Source: an uncultured Clostridia bacterium (lineage in GTDB: Bacteria; Bacillota_I; Bacilli_A; RF39; UBA660). Taken from it: 39,458 bases of DNA. The notes under the pieces were generated by a model. The model was not told where the DNA came from. It searched no databases and saw only the letters and a program-made list of their open reading frames with translations. The translations under genes and the position numbers were made by a program. Positions within the stretch are counted from its first letter, which is position 1. Every line of letters begins with the position of its first letter. Shown here piece after piece: positions 28,010 through 36,726 of the stretch. The stretch lies in assembly GCA_946619755.1 (NCBI GenBank), contig CAMOMI010000005.1, positions 1-39,458 of the forward strand, given 5' to 3'.

Positions 28010-28794
28010 CAAAATTATTAAAGTATGATTTAAAATATATGATAAAAAATATGAGTATATTTTATATATTAGGAATATTTTTTGCTATAACTACAAGAAT
28101 CTTTTTCTCTTTAGAACAATCAGTAATTGTTAACATAATAGGTCAGATTAGTGTTGGATGTATGTTTTCTATACTAGCTAATATTTTAATTAATACTATA
28201 ATGCGTAGTTGGATAAGATTTAGAGATTCAATATATAAAGATGAGGCTTATTTAACCCATACTCTTCCTGTTACAAAGAATGATATTTATAATTCTAAGT
28301 TTTTTCAAACATTAATCTTTTTTATAGTAGGCTTTGTGATTATTATATTGAGTTTATTTATTGCTTATTATACAAAAGAAAGATGGTTAGAATTAAGGAG
28401 CTTAATTAGTTCTATAACAACTGGTTTAGAGTTTAATACTACATTATTTATTGTAAGTTTTATTGCTATTATTTTCTTAGAAGTATTTAATGCAATACAA
28501 TGTGGCTTTTTAGGAATAATTTTAGGTTATAGAAAGAGTAATAATAAAATAGGCTTTTCTGTGTTGTTTGGGTTTATAGCATACTTGTTATCACAAAGCA
28601 TTGTATTATTGTTAGTATTTATAGTTGGTTTATTTGATAGTAGTATTATGAATTTGTTTACAAATAATATATTATTGGATACTAAATCATTAAAAATATT
28701 AATTGTATTAGCAGTTATTATTTATTTAGGAATAATTTTATTAATGAGTTTGTTGTGTAGAAGAGAACTTAATAAGGGTGTTGATATTGAATAA
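28003..28794 (+). CDS. ABC transporter permease
   Basis: Multi-TM ORF overlapping the ATPase gene. Confidence 0.8.
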   Translation: MLTKLLKYDLKYMIKNMSIFYILGIFFAITTRIFFSLEQSVIVNIIGQISVGCMFSILANILINTIMRSWIRFRDSIYKDEAYLTHTLPVTKNDIYNSKFFQTLIFFIVGFVIIILSLFIAYYTKERWLELRSLISSITTGLEFNTTLFIVSFIAIIFLEVFNAIQCGFLGIILGYRKSNNKIGFSVLFGFIAYLLSQSIVLLLVFIVGLFDSSIMNLFTNNILLDTKSLKILIVLAVIIYLGIILLMSLLCRRELNKGVDIE

Positions 28795-28853
28795 TAAAAT
28801 GTTATATAGACTATTTATGATAGAAATAGTGTTTAATAGTTAGTGAACAATTT

Positions 28854-28881
28854 AAAAGTCCAATTATTTGGACTTTTTTTG
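28854..28881 (+). terminator. Intrinsic terminator
   Basis: AAAAGTCCAA-TTAT-TTGGACTTTT then Ts. Confidence 0.85.
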
Positions 28882-28914
28882 AATTTTAATAATTACTTAT
28901 TTATACTTAAAATA

Positions 28915-28943
28915 TTGTAAAAGATTTAATAATATGATATTAT
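28915..28943 (+). promoter_or_regulatory. Candidate promoter for methyltransferase gene
   Basis: TTGTAA, 17 bp, TATTAT. Confidence 0.5.
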
Positions 28944-29013
28944 CTAATAGAGTACGTTAGTAGATAGATAATGGTTAGTATAAATATTTTTATTGAGATT
29001 TGGAGGTAGTAAA

Positions 29014-29670
29014 GTGAATCAAGAAAATAAAAATAATATTGAATATTGGAATAAACTGCATGCATACTATGAACGTAATGATATAATTAAAGAAAGTGTT
29101 GGTGATAATTGGCTCGATAGATTTGATGAGGTAATTTTGCCATCTAGAGGTCCAGCAATCGATTTGGGATGTGGTAGTGGTAATGATACATATTCTTTAA
29201 TCAGTAGAGGAAAAAAAGTTATTGCTTGTGATGCTTCACCTAATGCAATAGCTAACGTTGAAAGAAATTTTCCTGAAGTAATGGGAACATGTTGCTTTGA
29301 TATGTTAGATAGTTTTCCTTTTTATAATAATTCAACTGACTTGATAATTGCAGATTTATGCTTGCATTATTTTAAGAGAGAAGATACCATTAAGATACTT
29401 AAGGAAATTAGAAGAATACTTGTTAATAATGGCAACATTCTCATAAGAGTTAATTCTATGAATGATATTAATCATGGCGCAGGGAATGGTAAGGAAGTAG
29501 AACGTCACTTATATATGACAGAAGATGGTCGATATAAAAGATTTTTTGATACCCATGATATATATGATTTTTTTAATATATTTGATATAAAATATGTTAG
29601 AGAAGATATAATGACAAGATATAAACTAGAAAAAAGGTTATATACAATTAGATTAAGAAATAAAAAATAA
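29014..29670 (+). CDS. Class I SAM-dependent methyltransferase
   Basis: AIDLGCGSGNDTYSLISRGKKVIACDASPNAI; GTG start with GGAGGT RBS. Confidence 0.85.
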   Translation: MNQENKNNIEYWNKLHAYYERNDIIKESVGDNWLDRFDEVILPSRGPAIDLGCGSGNDTYSLISRGKKVIACDASPNAIANVERNFPEVMGTCCFDMLDSFPFYNNSTDLIIADLCLHYFKREDTIKILKEIRRILVNNGNILIRVNSMNDINHGAGNGKEVERHLYMTEDGRYKRFFDTHDIYDFFNIFDIKYVREDIMTRYKLEKRLYTIRLRNKK

Positions 29671-29691
29671 GTTTAAAATTTAATAAAATAC

Positions 29692-29720
29692 TTGCATAAA
29701 ATAGAAATATAGTGTATACT
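29692..29720 (+). promoter_or_regulatory. rpsO promoter
   Basis: TTGCAT, 17 bp, TATACT. Confidence 0.65.
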
Positions 29721-29726
29721 CTAATT

Positions 29727-29785
29727 GTTCCTATTTCTTGGGGTTTCGTACTCCTTACGAGCTACTAGGATATAGGTGTAAAATT
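29727..29785 (+). promoter_or_regulatory. Probable S15 (rpsO) 5'-UTR structured leader
   Basis: TCGTA-CTCCT-TACGA hairpin (29746-29760) nested in TCCTA/TAGGA (29729-29770) pairing. Confidence 0.45.
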
Positions 29786-29805
29786 TAATAAAGGAGGATG
29801 GAGAA

Positions 29806-30075
29806 ATGGCTTTAACTAAAGAAACTAAGACTAAGATTATTAAAAAATATGCTAGAGATGAAAAAGATACTGGTTCTCCAGAAGTTCAAATAGCTATTTT
29901 AACTGAAGAAATAAATGCTTTAACTGAGCATTTAAAGAACAATAAGCAAGATAAACATTCTAAACGTGGTCTATTAATTAAAGTTGGTAAAAGAAGAAGC
30001 TTGCTTAACTATTTACTTAAGACTGATGTTAAGAGATATCGTGAAGTTGTTAAGAGTCTTGGACTTAGAAAGTAA
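29806..30075 (+). CDS. rpsO: 30S ribosomal protein S15
   Basis: [36 protein letters not shown]...RRSLLNYL. Confidence 0.98.
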   Translation: MALTKETKTKIIKKYARDEKDTGSPEVQIAILTEEINALTEHLKNNKQDKHSKRGLLIKVGKRRSLLNYLLKTDVKRYREVVKSLGLRK

Positions 30076-30093
30076 TTTTATTTTAAAAAACGT

Positions 30094-30118
30094 AGGCACT
30101 CTTTTTTGGGTGCCTTTA
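30094..30118 (+). terminator. Hairpin between rpsO and pnp (partial terminator or processing site)
   Basis: AGGCACTC-TTTTTT-GGGTGCCT followed by a weak TTTAATTT tract. Confidence 0.55.
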
Positions 30119-30141
30119 ATTTGGTAGAAATGAGGTAGAAT

Positions 30142-32337
30142 ATGGAAAAGAAAGTTTTTAAAATGAATTTTAGGGGAAGAGAATTGATTGTTGAACATGG
30201 TGAGGTTGCAAAACAAGCACATGGTGCTGTTTTGGTTAGATATGGTGATACTGTTATATTATCAACAGCTGTTGTATCAAGTAATGCAAATTTATTATCT
30301 GACTTTTTCCCACTTATGGTTTTATATAATGAAAAATTGTATTCAGTAGGTAAAATTCCTGGTGGATTTATTAAAAGAGAAGGTAGACCAACAGATGCAG
30401 CAACATTAGCTGCTAGAATGATTGATAGACCACTTCGTCCTTTATTTCCAGAAGATTTTAGAAATGAAGTACAAGTTGTTAATACTGTTTTATCAGTTGA
30501 TAAAGACAATTCACCAGAATTAACAGCTTTGTTTGGATCTAGTTTAGCAGTATCTATTAGTAAAATACCATTTAATGGACCGGTAGCTGCTGTTAAAGTT
30601 GGAAGAGTTAATGGTGAATTTGTTATTAATCCAACAGTAGAACAAACAGAAATATCTGATATTGATTTGACAGTTGCTGGAACTAAAGAAGCTATTAATA
30701 TGGTTGAAGCTGGTGCAAGAGAAGTATCTGAAGAAGATATGCTTGAAGCTTTAATGTTTGGACATGAAGCGATTAAAGAATTAATTACTTTTGAAGAAGA
30801 AATAATTGCAGCTATTGGTGAAGAAAAGATGGAATATGAGAAGTTAGAAATAACTGATGAATTAAGAAGTGAAGTAGTTGAATTTTGTCATGACCGTGTT
30901 GATGCAGCATTAAGAATTAAAGATAAGATAGAAAAATATGAAGCTATTGATAAAGTAAAAGCTGATTTGGAAGAAAAATATAAGTCTTTATATGAAGATG
31001 CGATGAAACCAGATGAATATAAAGAGTTAATTACAAAGGTATTATTAATATTCCATGATGTTGAATATGAAATATTTAGAAATATAACAGTACTTGAGCA
31101 TACTAGAGCTGATGGAAGAAGAATGGATGAGATAAGACCATTATCTACCGATATTGATTTACTTCCTAGAACACATGGTAGTGCACTATTCACAAGAGGA
31201 CAAACACAGAGTTTAGCAACAGTTACTTTGGGTGCTCTTGGCGAACATCAAATACTAGATGGTTTAGGTATTGAGGATGAAAAGAGATTTATGCTTCATT
31301 ATAATTTCCCAGCGTTCTCTGTTGGTGAAACAGGAAGATATGGATCACCTGGAAGAAGAGAAATTGGTCATGGAGCCCTTGGGGAAAGAGCGTTATCTTA
31401 TGTAATTCCTACGGAGGAAGAGTTCCCTTATACAATAAGAGTAGTATCAGAAATTCTTGAATCTAATGGTTCATCAAGTCAAGCAACAATTTGTGCTGGC
31501 TGTATGGCTTTAATGGCTGCTGGTGTACCAATTAAAACGCCAGTTGCAGGTATTGCAATGGGACTTATTACTAGTGGTGAAGAATATACAATTTTGACTG
31601 ATATTCAAGGACTTGAAGATCATCTTGGTGATATGGACTTTAAAGTAGCTGGAAGTAGAAATGGTATTACAGCACTTCAAATGGATATTAAAATTAGCGG
31701 AATTAATAAACAAATTTTAAAAGAAGCACTAGCTCAGGCAAAAGTAGCTCGTATGCAGATTCTAGATAAAATTGAGGAGACTATTCCAGAACCTAGAAAA
31801 GAAGTGTCTAAGTATGCACCTAAGACATGTATCTTTATGATTAATCCAGAAAAAATTAAAGATGTTATTGGTCGTGGTGGTGAAATGATTACGAAGATTA
31901 TTCAAGAATGTAGTAACGTTGTTTCAGTTAATGATGATAAAGCTGTTAAGGTTGATCTTGAAGATGACGGTCGTGTAACAATTTATCATATGGATCAAGA
32001 AGTAATTGACAGAACGAGAGAAAGAATTGAAAATATTGCTCGTGAAGTTGAGATTGGTAAAACATATAATTGTCGCGTAACTGATATTCAAGATTTTGGA
32101 GCATTCGTCGAAGTATGGCCTGGTTGTGAAGGACTAATTCATATTTCACAAATAGACGTTAATCGTGTTAATAAAGTAAGTGATGTTTTAGCAGTTGGTG
32201 ATGAAGTATTGGCAATTGCTACAGGATATGATAAGAAAGGTAAATTAAATTTATCAAGAAAAGAATTACTTTTAAAGAATAGACCTAAAAAAGAAGAAAA
32301 TAAAGAAGAAAAATCTCAAGAAGAAGTAAGTGAGTAA
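30142..32337 (+). CDS. pnp: Polyribonucleotide nucleotidyltransferase
   Basis: Two RNase PH domains, KH ([13 protein letters not shown]), S1 domain. Confidence 0.97.
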   Translation: MEKKVFKMNFRGRELIVEHGEVAKQAHGAVLVRYGDTVILSTAVVSSNANLLSDFFPLMVLYNEKLYSVGKIPGGFIKREGRPTDAATLAARMIDRPLRPLFPEDFRNEVQVVNTVLSVDKDNSPELTALFGSSLAVSISKIPFNGPVAAVKVGRVNGEFVINPTVEQTEISDIDLTVAGTKEAINMVEAGAREVSEEDMLEALMFGHEAIKELITFEEEIIAAIGEEKMEYEKLEITDELRSEVVEFCHDRVDAALRIKDKIEKYEAIDKVKADLEEKYKSLYEDAMKPDEYKELITKVLLIFHDVEYEIFRNITVLEHTRADGRRMDEIRPLSTDIDLLPRTHGSALFTRGQTQSLATVTLGALGEHQILDGLGIEDEKRFMLHYNFPAFSVGETGRYGSPGRREIGHGALGERALSYVIPTEEEFPYTIRVVSEILESNGSSSQATICAGCMALMAAGVPIKTPVAGIAMGLITSGEEYTILTDIQGLEDHLGDMDFKVAGSRNGITALQMDIKISGINKQILKEALAQAKVARMQILDKIEETIPEPRKEVSKYAPKTCIFMINPEKIKDVIGRGGEMITKIIQECSNVVSVNDDKAVKVDLEDDGRVTIYHMDQEVIDRTRERIENIAREVEIGKTYNCRVTDIQDFGAFVEVWPGCEGLIHISQIDVNRVNKVSDVLAVGDEVLAIATGYDKKGKLNLSRKELLLKNRPKKEENKEEKSQEEVSE

Positions 32338-32353
32338 CTTATTTCTTTTTTTA
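32321..32353 (+). terminator. Terminator with pnp stop codon in the loop
   Basis: AAGAAGTAAG-TGAGTAA-CTTATTTCTT then T-tract. Confidence 0.65.
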
Positions 32354-32424
32354 TACTATTTTTACATTTAATTTTTTTTTCACATTTTAAAGATATTTGA
32401 ATATAATACTATGGAAGTGATTAT

Positions 32425-32640
32425 ATGAATTTTTTTCCTAATTATCCAATGATACCTAATGGAATGCTAAACGGGAATATGGCAAATTGGATGGGAGATA
32501 TTAATAATGTATTTAATAAATTTAATGAGTTTGAAAATAGAATAAAAAAGTTAGAACAAAAAGTAAGTATTTTAGAAAATAGAACTAGTAATGATGGATT
32601 CAACTATCAGGAACCAGATAACTCTTTTTATATGATTTAG
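32425..32640 (+). CDS. Small Asn-rich protein with short coiled coil upstream of the cotJ-like genes
   Basis: 71-aa ORF ATGAATTTTTTTCCT...; heptad ENRIKKLEQKVSILENR. Confidence 0.6.
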   Translation: MNFFPNYPMIPNGMLNGNMANWMGDINNVFNKFNEFENRIKKLEQKVSILENRTSNDGFNYQEPDNSFYMI

Positions 32641-32694
32641 GCAATAATCTATACACAAAAGGCATATAGGCATATGATAAATTGGGAGGACAAA

Positions 32695-33189
32695 ATGAAT
32701 AATATTTTTTATGAAATACCAAATGATTGGTATAGTGAATTTAACAATAATTTTATGCCAAATATGAATAATGATATGGGTAATATGAATATGATGAATA
32801 TGCCAAATGTAAATAATACGAACAATATGAATAATAATGATTTGGCAACACCTAAAGTAGCATTAGATAGAGGTAATTTGTTTAACGATTCATATGATCC
32901 ATATAGAAATTATAAATATCGCGAATTAAAGGCTAATAATAAAAAAGAGGAAATGCTTTTAGATATTTTGAGACATAACTTTGTATTAACAGAAATAAAT
33001 TTATATTTAGATGTTAATCCAAATAATAGCAAAATGATTAATTTATTTAATATGTATTTAAGTAATAAGAAACGAATTGTCGATGAGTATGAGAAGAATT
33101 TTGGACCACTTACATTAGATGGTTTAAATGTAACGGATAATAATTGGAATTGGAATAATTCACCTTGGCCATGGGAGGGAAGTAAATAA
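32695..33189 (+). CDS. CotJA-like/CotJB fused spore-coat-type protein with Asn/Met-rich N-terminus
   Basis: PKVALDRGNLFNDSYDPYRNYK (CotJA-like) followed by ILRHNFVLTEINLYLDVNPNN...DEYEKNFGPL...WNWNNSPWPWE (CotJB-like); GGGAGGA RBS. Confidence 0.75.
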   Translation: MNNIFYEIPNDWYSEFNNNFMPNMNNDMGNMNMMNMPNVNNTNNMNNNDLATPKVALDRGNLFNDSYDPYRNYKYRELKANNKKEEMLLDILRHNFVLTEINLYLDVNPNNSKMINLFNMYLSNKKRIVDEYEKNFGPLTLDGLNVTDNNWNWNNSPWPWEGSK

Positions 33190-33749
33190 TGTGGAAATAT
33201 GTTAAAACTTTGGAGTATCCGGTTAATATTAAGAAAAAGGATTTAAGAATGGCTAAATATTTAGTGACACAATATGGAGGAGCTAATGGGGAATTAGCGG
33301 CTGCATGGCGATACTTAAATCAAAGATATACCATGCCTGATGATAAAGGAAAAGCCTTACTTACTGATATTGGAACAGAAGAGTTAGCACATGTCGAGAT
33401 AATTTCAACTATGATTTATCAGTTAATGAAAGATGCGACGTTAGATGAACTAAAAGAAGCTGGTCTTGATACACATTATGCAGAACATGGAAAAGGACTA
33501 TATCCAACTGATGCGAATGGTGTGCCATTTACTGTTATGTATTTTGCAACGACTGGTGATCCATTAGCGGATATTACTGAAGATATGGCAGCTGAACAAA
33601 AGGCAAGAGCGGTTTACGAAAATTTAATAAATTTAACAAGCGATCAGGATGTAATCGATGTCTTATTATTTTTAAGACAAAGAGAAATTATCCACTTTAA
33701 TAGATTTAAAGCGTTATATGACGAATATTTAAAGAAAGGGTATAAGTAA
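33189..33749 (+). CDS. cotJC: CotJC-like manganese-catalase family protein
   Basis: YGGANGELAAAWRYLNQRY...TEELAHVEIISTMIYQL...GDPLADITEDMAAEQKARAVYENLI. Confidence 0.92.
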   Translation: MWKYVKTLEYPVNIKKKDLRMAKYLVTQYGGANGELAAAWRYLNQRYTMPDDKGKALLTDIGTEELAHVEIISTMIYQLMKDATLDELKEAGLDTHYAEHGKGLYPTDANGVPFTVMYFATTGDPLADITEDMAAEQKARAVYENLINLTSDQDVIDVLLFLRQREIIHFNRFKALYDEYLKKGYK

Positions 33750-33765
33750 TACTCTTTTCTTTTTG
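33731..33765 (+). terminator. Terminator with cotJC stop codon in the loop/stem
   Basis: AAAGAAAGGGTAT-AAGTA-ATACTCTTTTCTTT. Confidence 0.6.
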
Positions 33766-33766
33766 C

Positions 33767-33795
33767 TTGACAAACGAACAAAAGTGTGCTAATAT
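33767..33795 (+). promoter_or_regulatory. Sigma-A-type promoter for the L,D-transpeptidase gene
   Basis: TTGACA, 17 bp, TAATAT. Confidence 0.8.
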
Positions 33796-33826
33796 ATTAA
33801 ACCGATTCAAAGAAGGGGGAAATAAG

Positions 33827-35101
33827 ATGATAAATTTAAGAATTAATGAAAAGAAATTACTTAGTTTTTTACTTGCTGGTAGTATTGTTTTAAGTACATA
33901 TAGTTGTAGTATGAGTATTAAGCAAAAAAAGGAGAAAGAAGCTAGTACAAGTACACCTGCTATGACAATTGAATCAGTTATTTATGAAAATGATTCAAAC
34001 TTTTATCGTAATTTGTTATATTCTTATAACTATAATCCTATAAATGGAAGTAATCAATTTACAATAAATAAAGGTACTAATGTATACTTTGTTGATGGCG
34101 AAGTCATTAAGACAGAAGTTATTAATGTTGATACATTAAACGTTATTGCAATAGCATCAAATAATAATTATGCATTAGTTACATTACCTGATGGTAGAAG
34201 TGGTTATGTAGATATTCATGCTTTATATACAACTGCTACTATAAATGATAATCATTTTGAAGATGTTCAAGATAATGTTGATAGTTCTATTGCAAAAAAC
34301 ACTTTTTTATATGACTTTCAAGGACATGTTATAGGATATTTATATGAAACTCAACGTTGTAAAAAGATTTCGACGATGGGACAATATATACATATTGAAT
34401 TACCTAATGGAATGGATGGCTTTGTTTTAAATGATACTTTAATGGAAACGTATGAATATGTTGATGGATATGCCGTTGTTAATAAGGGAACAAAATTATA
34501 TTATGACAGTGATTTAACACAACTTGCATATACCACTGATGACGATGTTCAAATGCTATATGTTGAGTTTATTAACCAAGAATATGCAGGTGTTTATGAC
34601 AGGTCCGGTCGTGAAATAATGTATGCTAAAACAACTGATTTAAAAGGAGATTTTGTTTTTAATGATTTAACTAGTCAAAGAATGCATTGTTATTTAAACT
34701 ATCAGTTAGCAGCTGTTTTTCCAACTAGATCAGGAAAACTTGCGTCTCCAACTCATGAAGGAGTGTTTTCTATCATTGAAAAAATAGAGAATTTCTCATT
34801 TACGAAATTTCCTGGAAGTCGTGCAAAACATTGGATTTTATATAATTATGGCGACGAAGAGGGAATTCACGATTTAGTTGGCGATGATGAACAAAACTAT
34901 GGAAACCAAGCATATCAGTTGGATGGCAGTCATGGTTGCATAAGAGTACCAGCCGAGGCATCTCAATTTATTTATGAAAACTATGAAGTTGGTGATATGG
35001 TAATTGTGGCACATGATAATCATATGTTAATATATAATACAGCTAACAATGAAATAGGAATATATAATACGGATGGTTATACTAGAACCAGAAGTAAGTA
35101 G
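33827..35101 (+). CDS. Secreted/anchored SH3-like + L,D-transpeptidase (YkuD)
   Basis: Signal segment LLSFLLAGSIVLSTYSC; YkuD signature DGSHGCIRVP; ATG 33827 with GAAGGGGGA RBS. Confidence 0.88.
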   Translation: MINLRINEKKLLSFLLAGSIVLSTYSCSMSIKQKKEKEASTSTPAMTIESVIYENDSNFYRNLLYSYNYNPINGSNQFTINKGTNVYFVDGEVIKTEVINVDTLNVIAIASNNNYALVTLPDGRSGYVDIHALYTTATINDNHFEDVQDNVDSSIAKNTFLYDFQGHVIGYLYETQRCKKISTMGQYIHIELPNGMDGFVLNDTLMETYEYVDGYAVVNKGTKLYYDSDLTQLAYTTDDDVQMLYVEFINQEYAGVYDRSGREIMYAKTTDLKGDFVFNDLTSQRMHCYLNYQLAAVFPTRSGKLASPTHEGVFSIIEKIENFSFTKFPGSRAKHWILYNYGDEEGIHDLVGDDEQNYGNQAYQLDGSHGCIRVPAEASQFIYENYEVGDMVIVAHDNHMLIYNTANNEIGIYNTDGYTRTRSK

Positions 35102-35162
35102 AAAAAAGTTGCAAATTAGCATCTTTTTTCTTTTTATGGTATACTACCAATGAGGTGTATTT

Positions 35163-35792
35163 ATGCGACTAAAAAATGTAAAAGGTGCAAATGATATTAT
35201 TATCAAAGGTAAATATTATGTAGATAATCCTTATCAATATAAAGGTGTATGGAATAAATATTTTAAAAATAATAATCCTATATATATTGAAATTGGTATG
35301 GGAAAAGGAGATTTTATTATTCAAAATGCAATAAGGTATCCGGAAATTAATTTTATTGGTATTGAAAAATATGATAGCGTTGTTGTAAGAGCTATTCAAA
35401 AATCTAATGAATTAGAACTAGATAATTTAAAAATTATTAAAGTGGATGCGAATACTTTGGGTGAAATTTTTAGTAGAGAAATAGATACAATATATTTAAA
35501 TTTTTCTGATCCTTGGCCAAAAGAAAGACATGCTAAAAGGAGACTAACAAGTCAATTGTTTTTGAATATTTATAATAATATATTTAAAGATACTAAAAAA
35601 ATAATTATGAAGACTGATAATATCGATTTATTTAATTATTCCTTGGAAAGTCTTAAAGAAAATGGATATGAAATAGTTTTTAAAACAAATGATTTAGATT
35701 GCTTAGATAAAGATAATATTATGACAGAATATGAAAGTAAATTTTATAATAAAGGAATTAAAATTAATAAACTTGAAGCAGTAAAAAAATAA
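35163..35792 (+). CDS. trmB: tRNA (guanine-N7-)-methyltransferase
   Basis: IEIGMGKGDFI, NLKIIKVDA, LNFSDPWPKERHAKRRLTS. Confidence 0.95.
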   Translation: MRLKNVKGANDIIIKGKYYVDNPYQYKGVWNKYFKNNNPIYIEIGMGKGDFIIQNAIRYPEINFIGIEKYDSVVVRAIQKSNELELDNLKIIKVDANTLGEIFSREIDTIYLNFSDPWPKERHAKRRLTSQLFLNIYNNIFKDTKKIIMKTDNIDLFNYSLESLKENGYEIVFKTNDLDCLDKDNIMTEYESKFYNKGIKINKLEAVKK

Positions 35793-35830
35793 TTTAACAA
35801 ATACAATAATTTTGTTGAATTATTTTTTTA
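35788..35830 (+). terminator. Terminator hairpin containing the trmB stop codon
   Basis: AATAATTTAACAAA...TTTGTTGAATTATT then Ts; stop TAA 35790-35792. Confidence 0.7.
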
Positions 35831-35877
35831 TGTATGATAAAATTATGGTATATAGATTATAGGGAGGTATTTTAATT

Positions 35878-36255
35878 ATGGCCTTTGGAAGAAAAATTAA
35901 AGAGATTATTAGTGATGAGGATGCTAACGAAGATTCATACTATACTGCTGAAGCAGTAACGATGCCAGCAGGAACTGGAAAGATGATTTTACTTGAACCA
36001 CGTGCATTTTCTGAAAGTGGACAAATTGCTGATCATTTAAAAAAACGTAATACAGTAGTTGTAAATATGAAAAGAGTTACAGCTGAACAAGCAAAACGTA
36101 TTATTGACTTTTTAAGTGGCACAGTATATGCAATAGGGGGAGATTTACAGAAGATTGGGGTTGGAATATTCTTATGCACTCCAAAAAATGTTAATGTTGA
36201 AGGTTCTATAACAGACGATGATGGCAATAAAAGACAAGAAGATATTGAAGATTAA
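35878..36255 (+). CDS. sepF: Cell division protein SepF
   Basis: [65 protein letters not shown]. Confidence 0.96.
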   Translation: MAFGRKIKEIISDEDANEDSYYTAEAVTMPAGTGKMILLEPRAFSESGQIADHLKKRNTVVVNMKRVTAEQAKRIIDFLSGTVYAIGGDLQKIGVGIFLCTPKNVNVEGSITDDDGNKRQEDIED

Positions 36256-36266
36256 GCGGTGATATT

Positions 36267-36716
36267 ATGAAACGATTTAGTATCGTAAATAATGGTTATG
36301 ATATTGATGAAGTAAATAGATTTATCGATATTGTGATTGGAAGATTAGAAAAACTTAATGCAGAGAATGCTTCATATGCGGTTAAGGTAGATAAACTTAA
36401 TCAAAAAATAGCTGAACTTAGCAATGATATTAATAATGATTATGATGCTAGTAAACTAGAGAAGGCTATTTTAGCAGTACAAGAGACAGCTGATAGGATA
36501 AAAGAAGTAGCATATAATGAGGCAAAAATGATTGTTGAAGAGGCTAGAACGAATGCTAATGCTATTGTGCATGAAGCACTAATTAAAGCTGAAAAAACGG
36601 AACAAGATAGGATGCTGCTTGAAAAAAATATGCGCGTTTATAAAGAACGAATTAAATCTTTGATGGAAACACAAATGAATCTTGTAAATGATTTAGATAA
36701 GATAGAACTGGATTGA
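36267..36716 (+). CDS. divIVA: DivIVA-domain protein
   Basis: RFSIVNNGYDIDEVNRFID N-terminal motif followed by coiled coil; adjacent to sepF. Confidence 0.88.
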   Translation: MKRFSIVNNGYDIDEVNRFIDIVIGRLEKLNAENASYAVKVDKLNQKIAELSNDINNDYDASKLEKAILAVQETADRIKEVAYNEAKMIVEEARTNANAIVHEALIKAEKTEQDRMLLEKNMRVYKERIKSLMETQMNLVNDLDKIELD

Positions 36717-36726
36717 GGTGTATTAA

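Noticed and set aside
30078-30509. 143-aa minus-strand ORF
   Set aside because: Antisense to the pnp start and the rpsO-pnp hairpin.
32640-32695. Sporulation sigma-factor (sigE/sigK) promoter before the CotJ fusion
   Set aside because: ggcatataggcatatgataaa is suggestive but such motifs are expected by chance in AT-rich DNA; no spacing match I trust.
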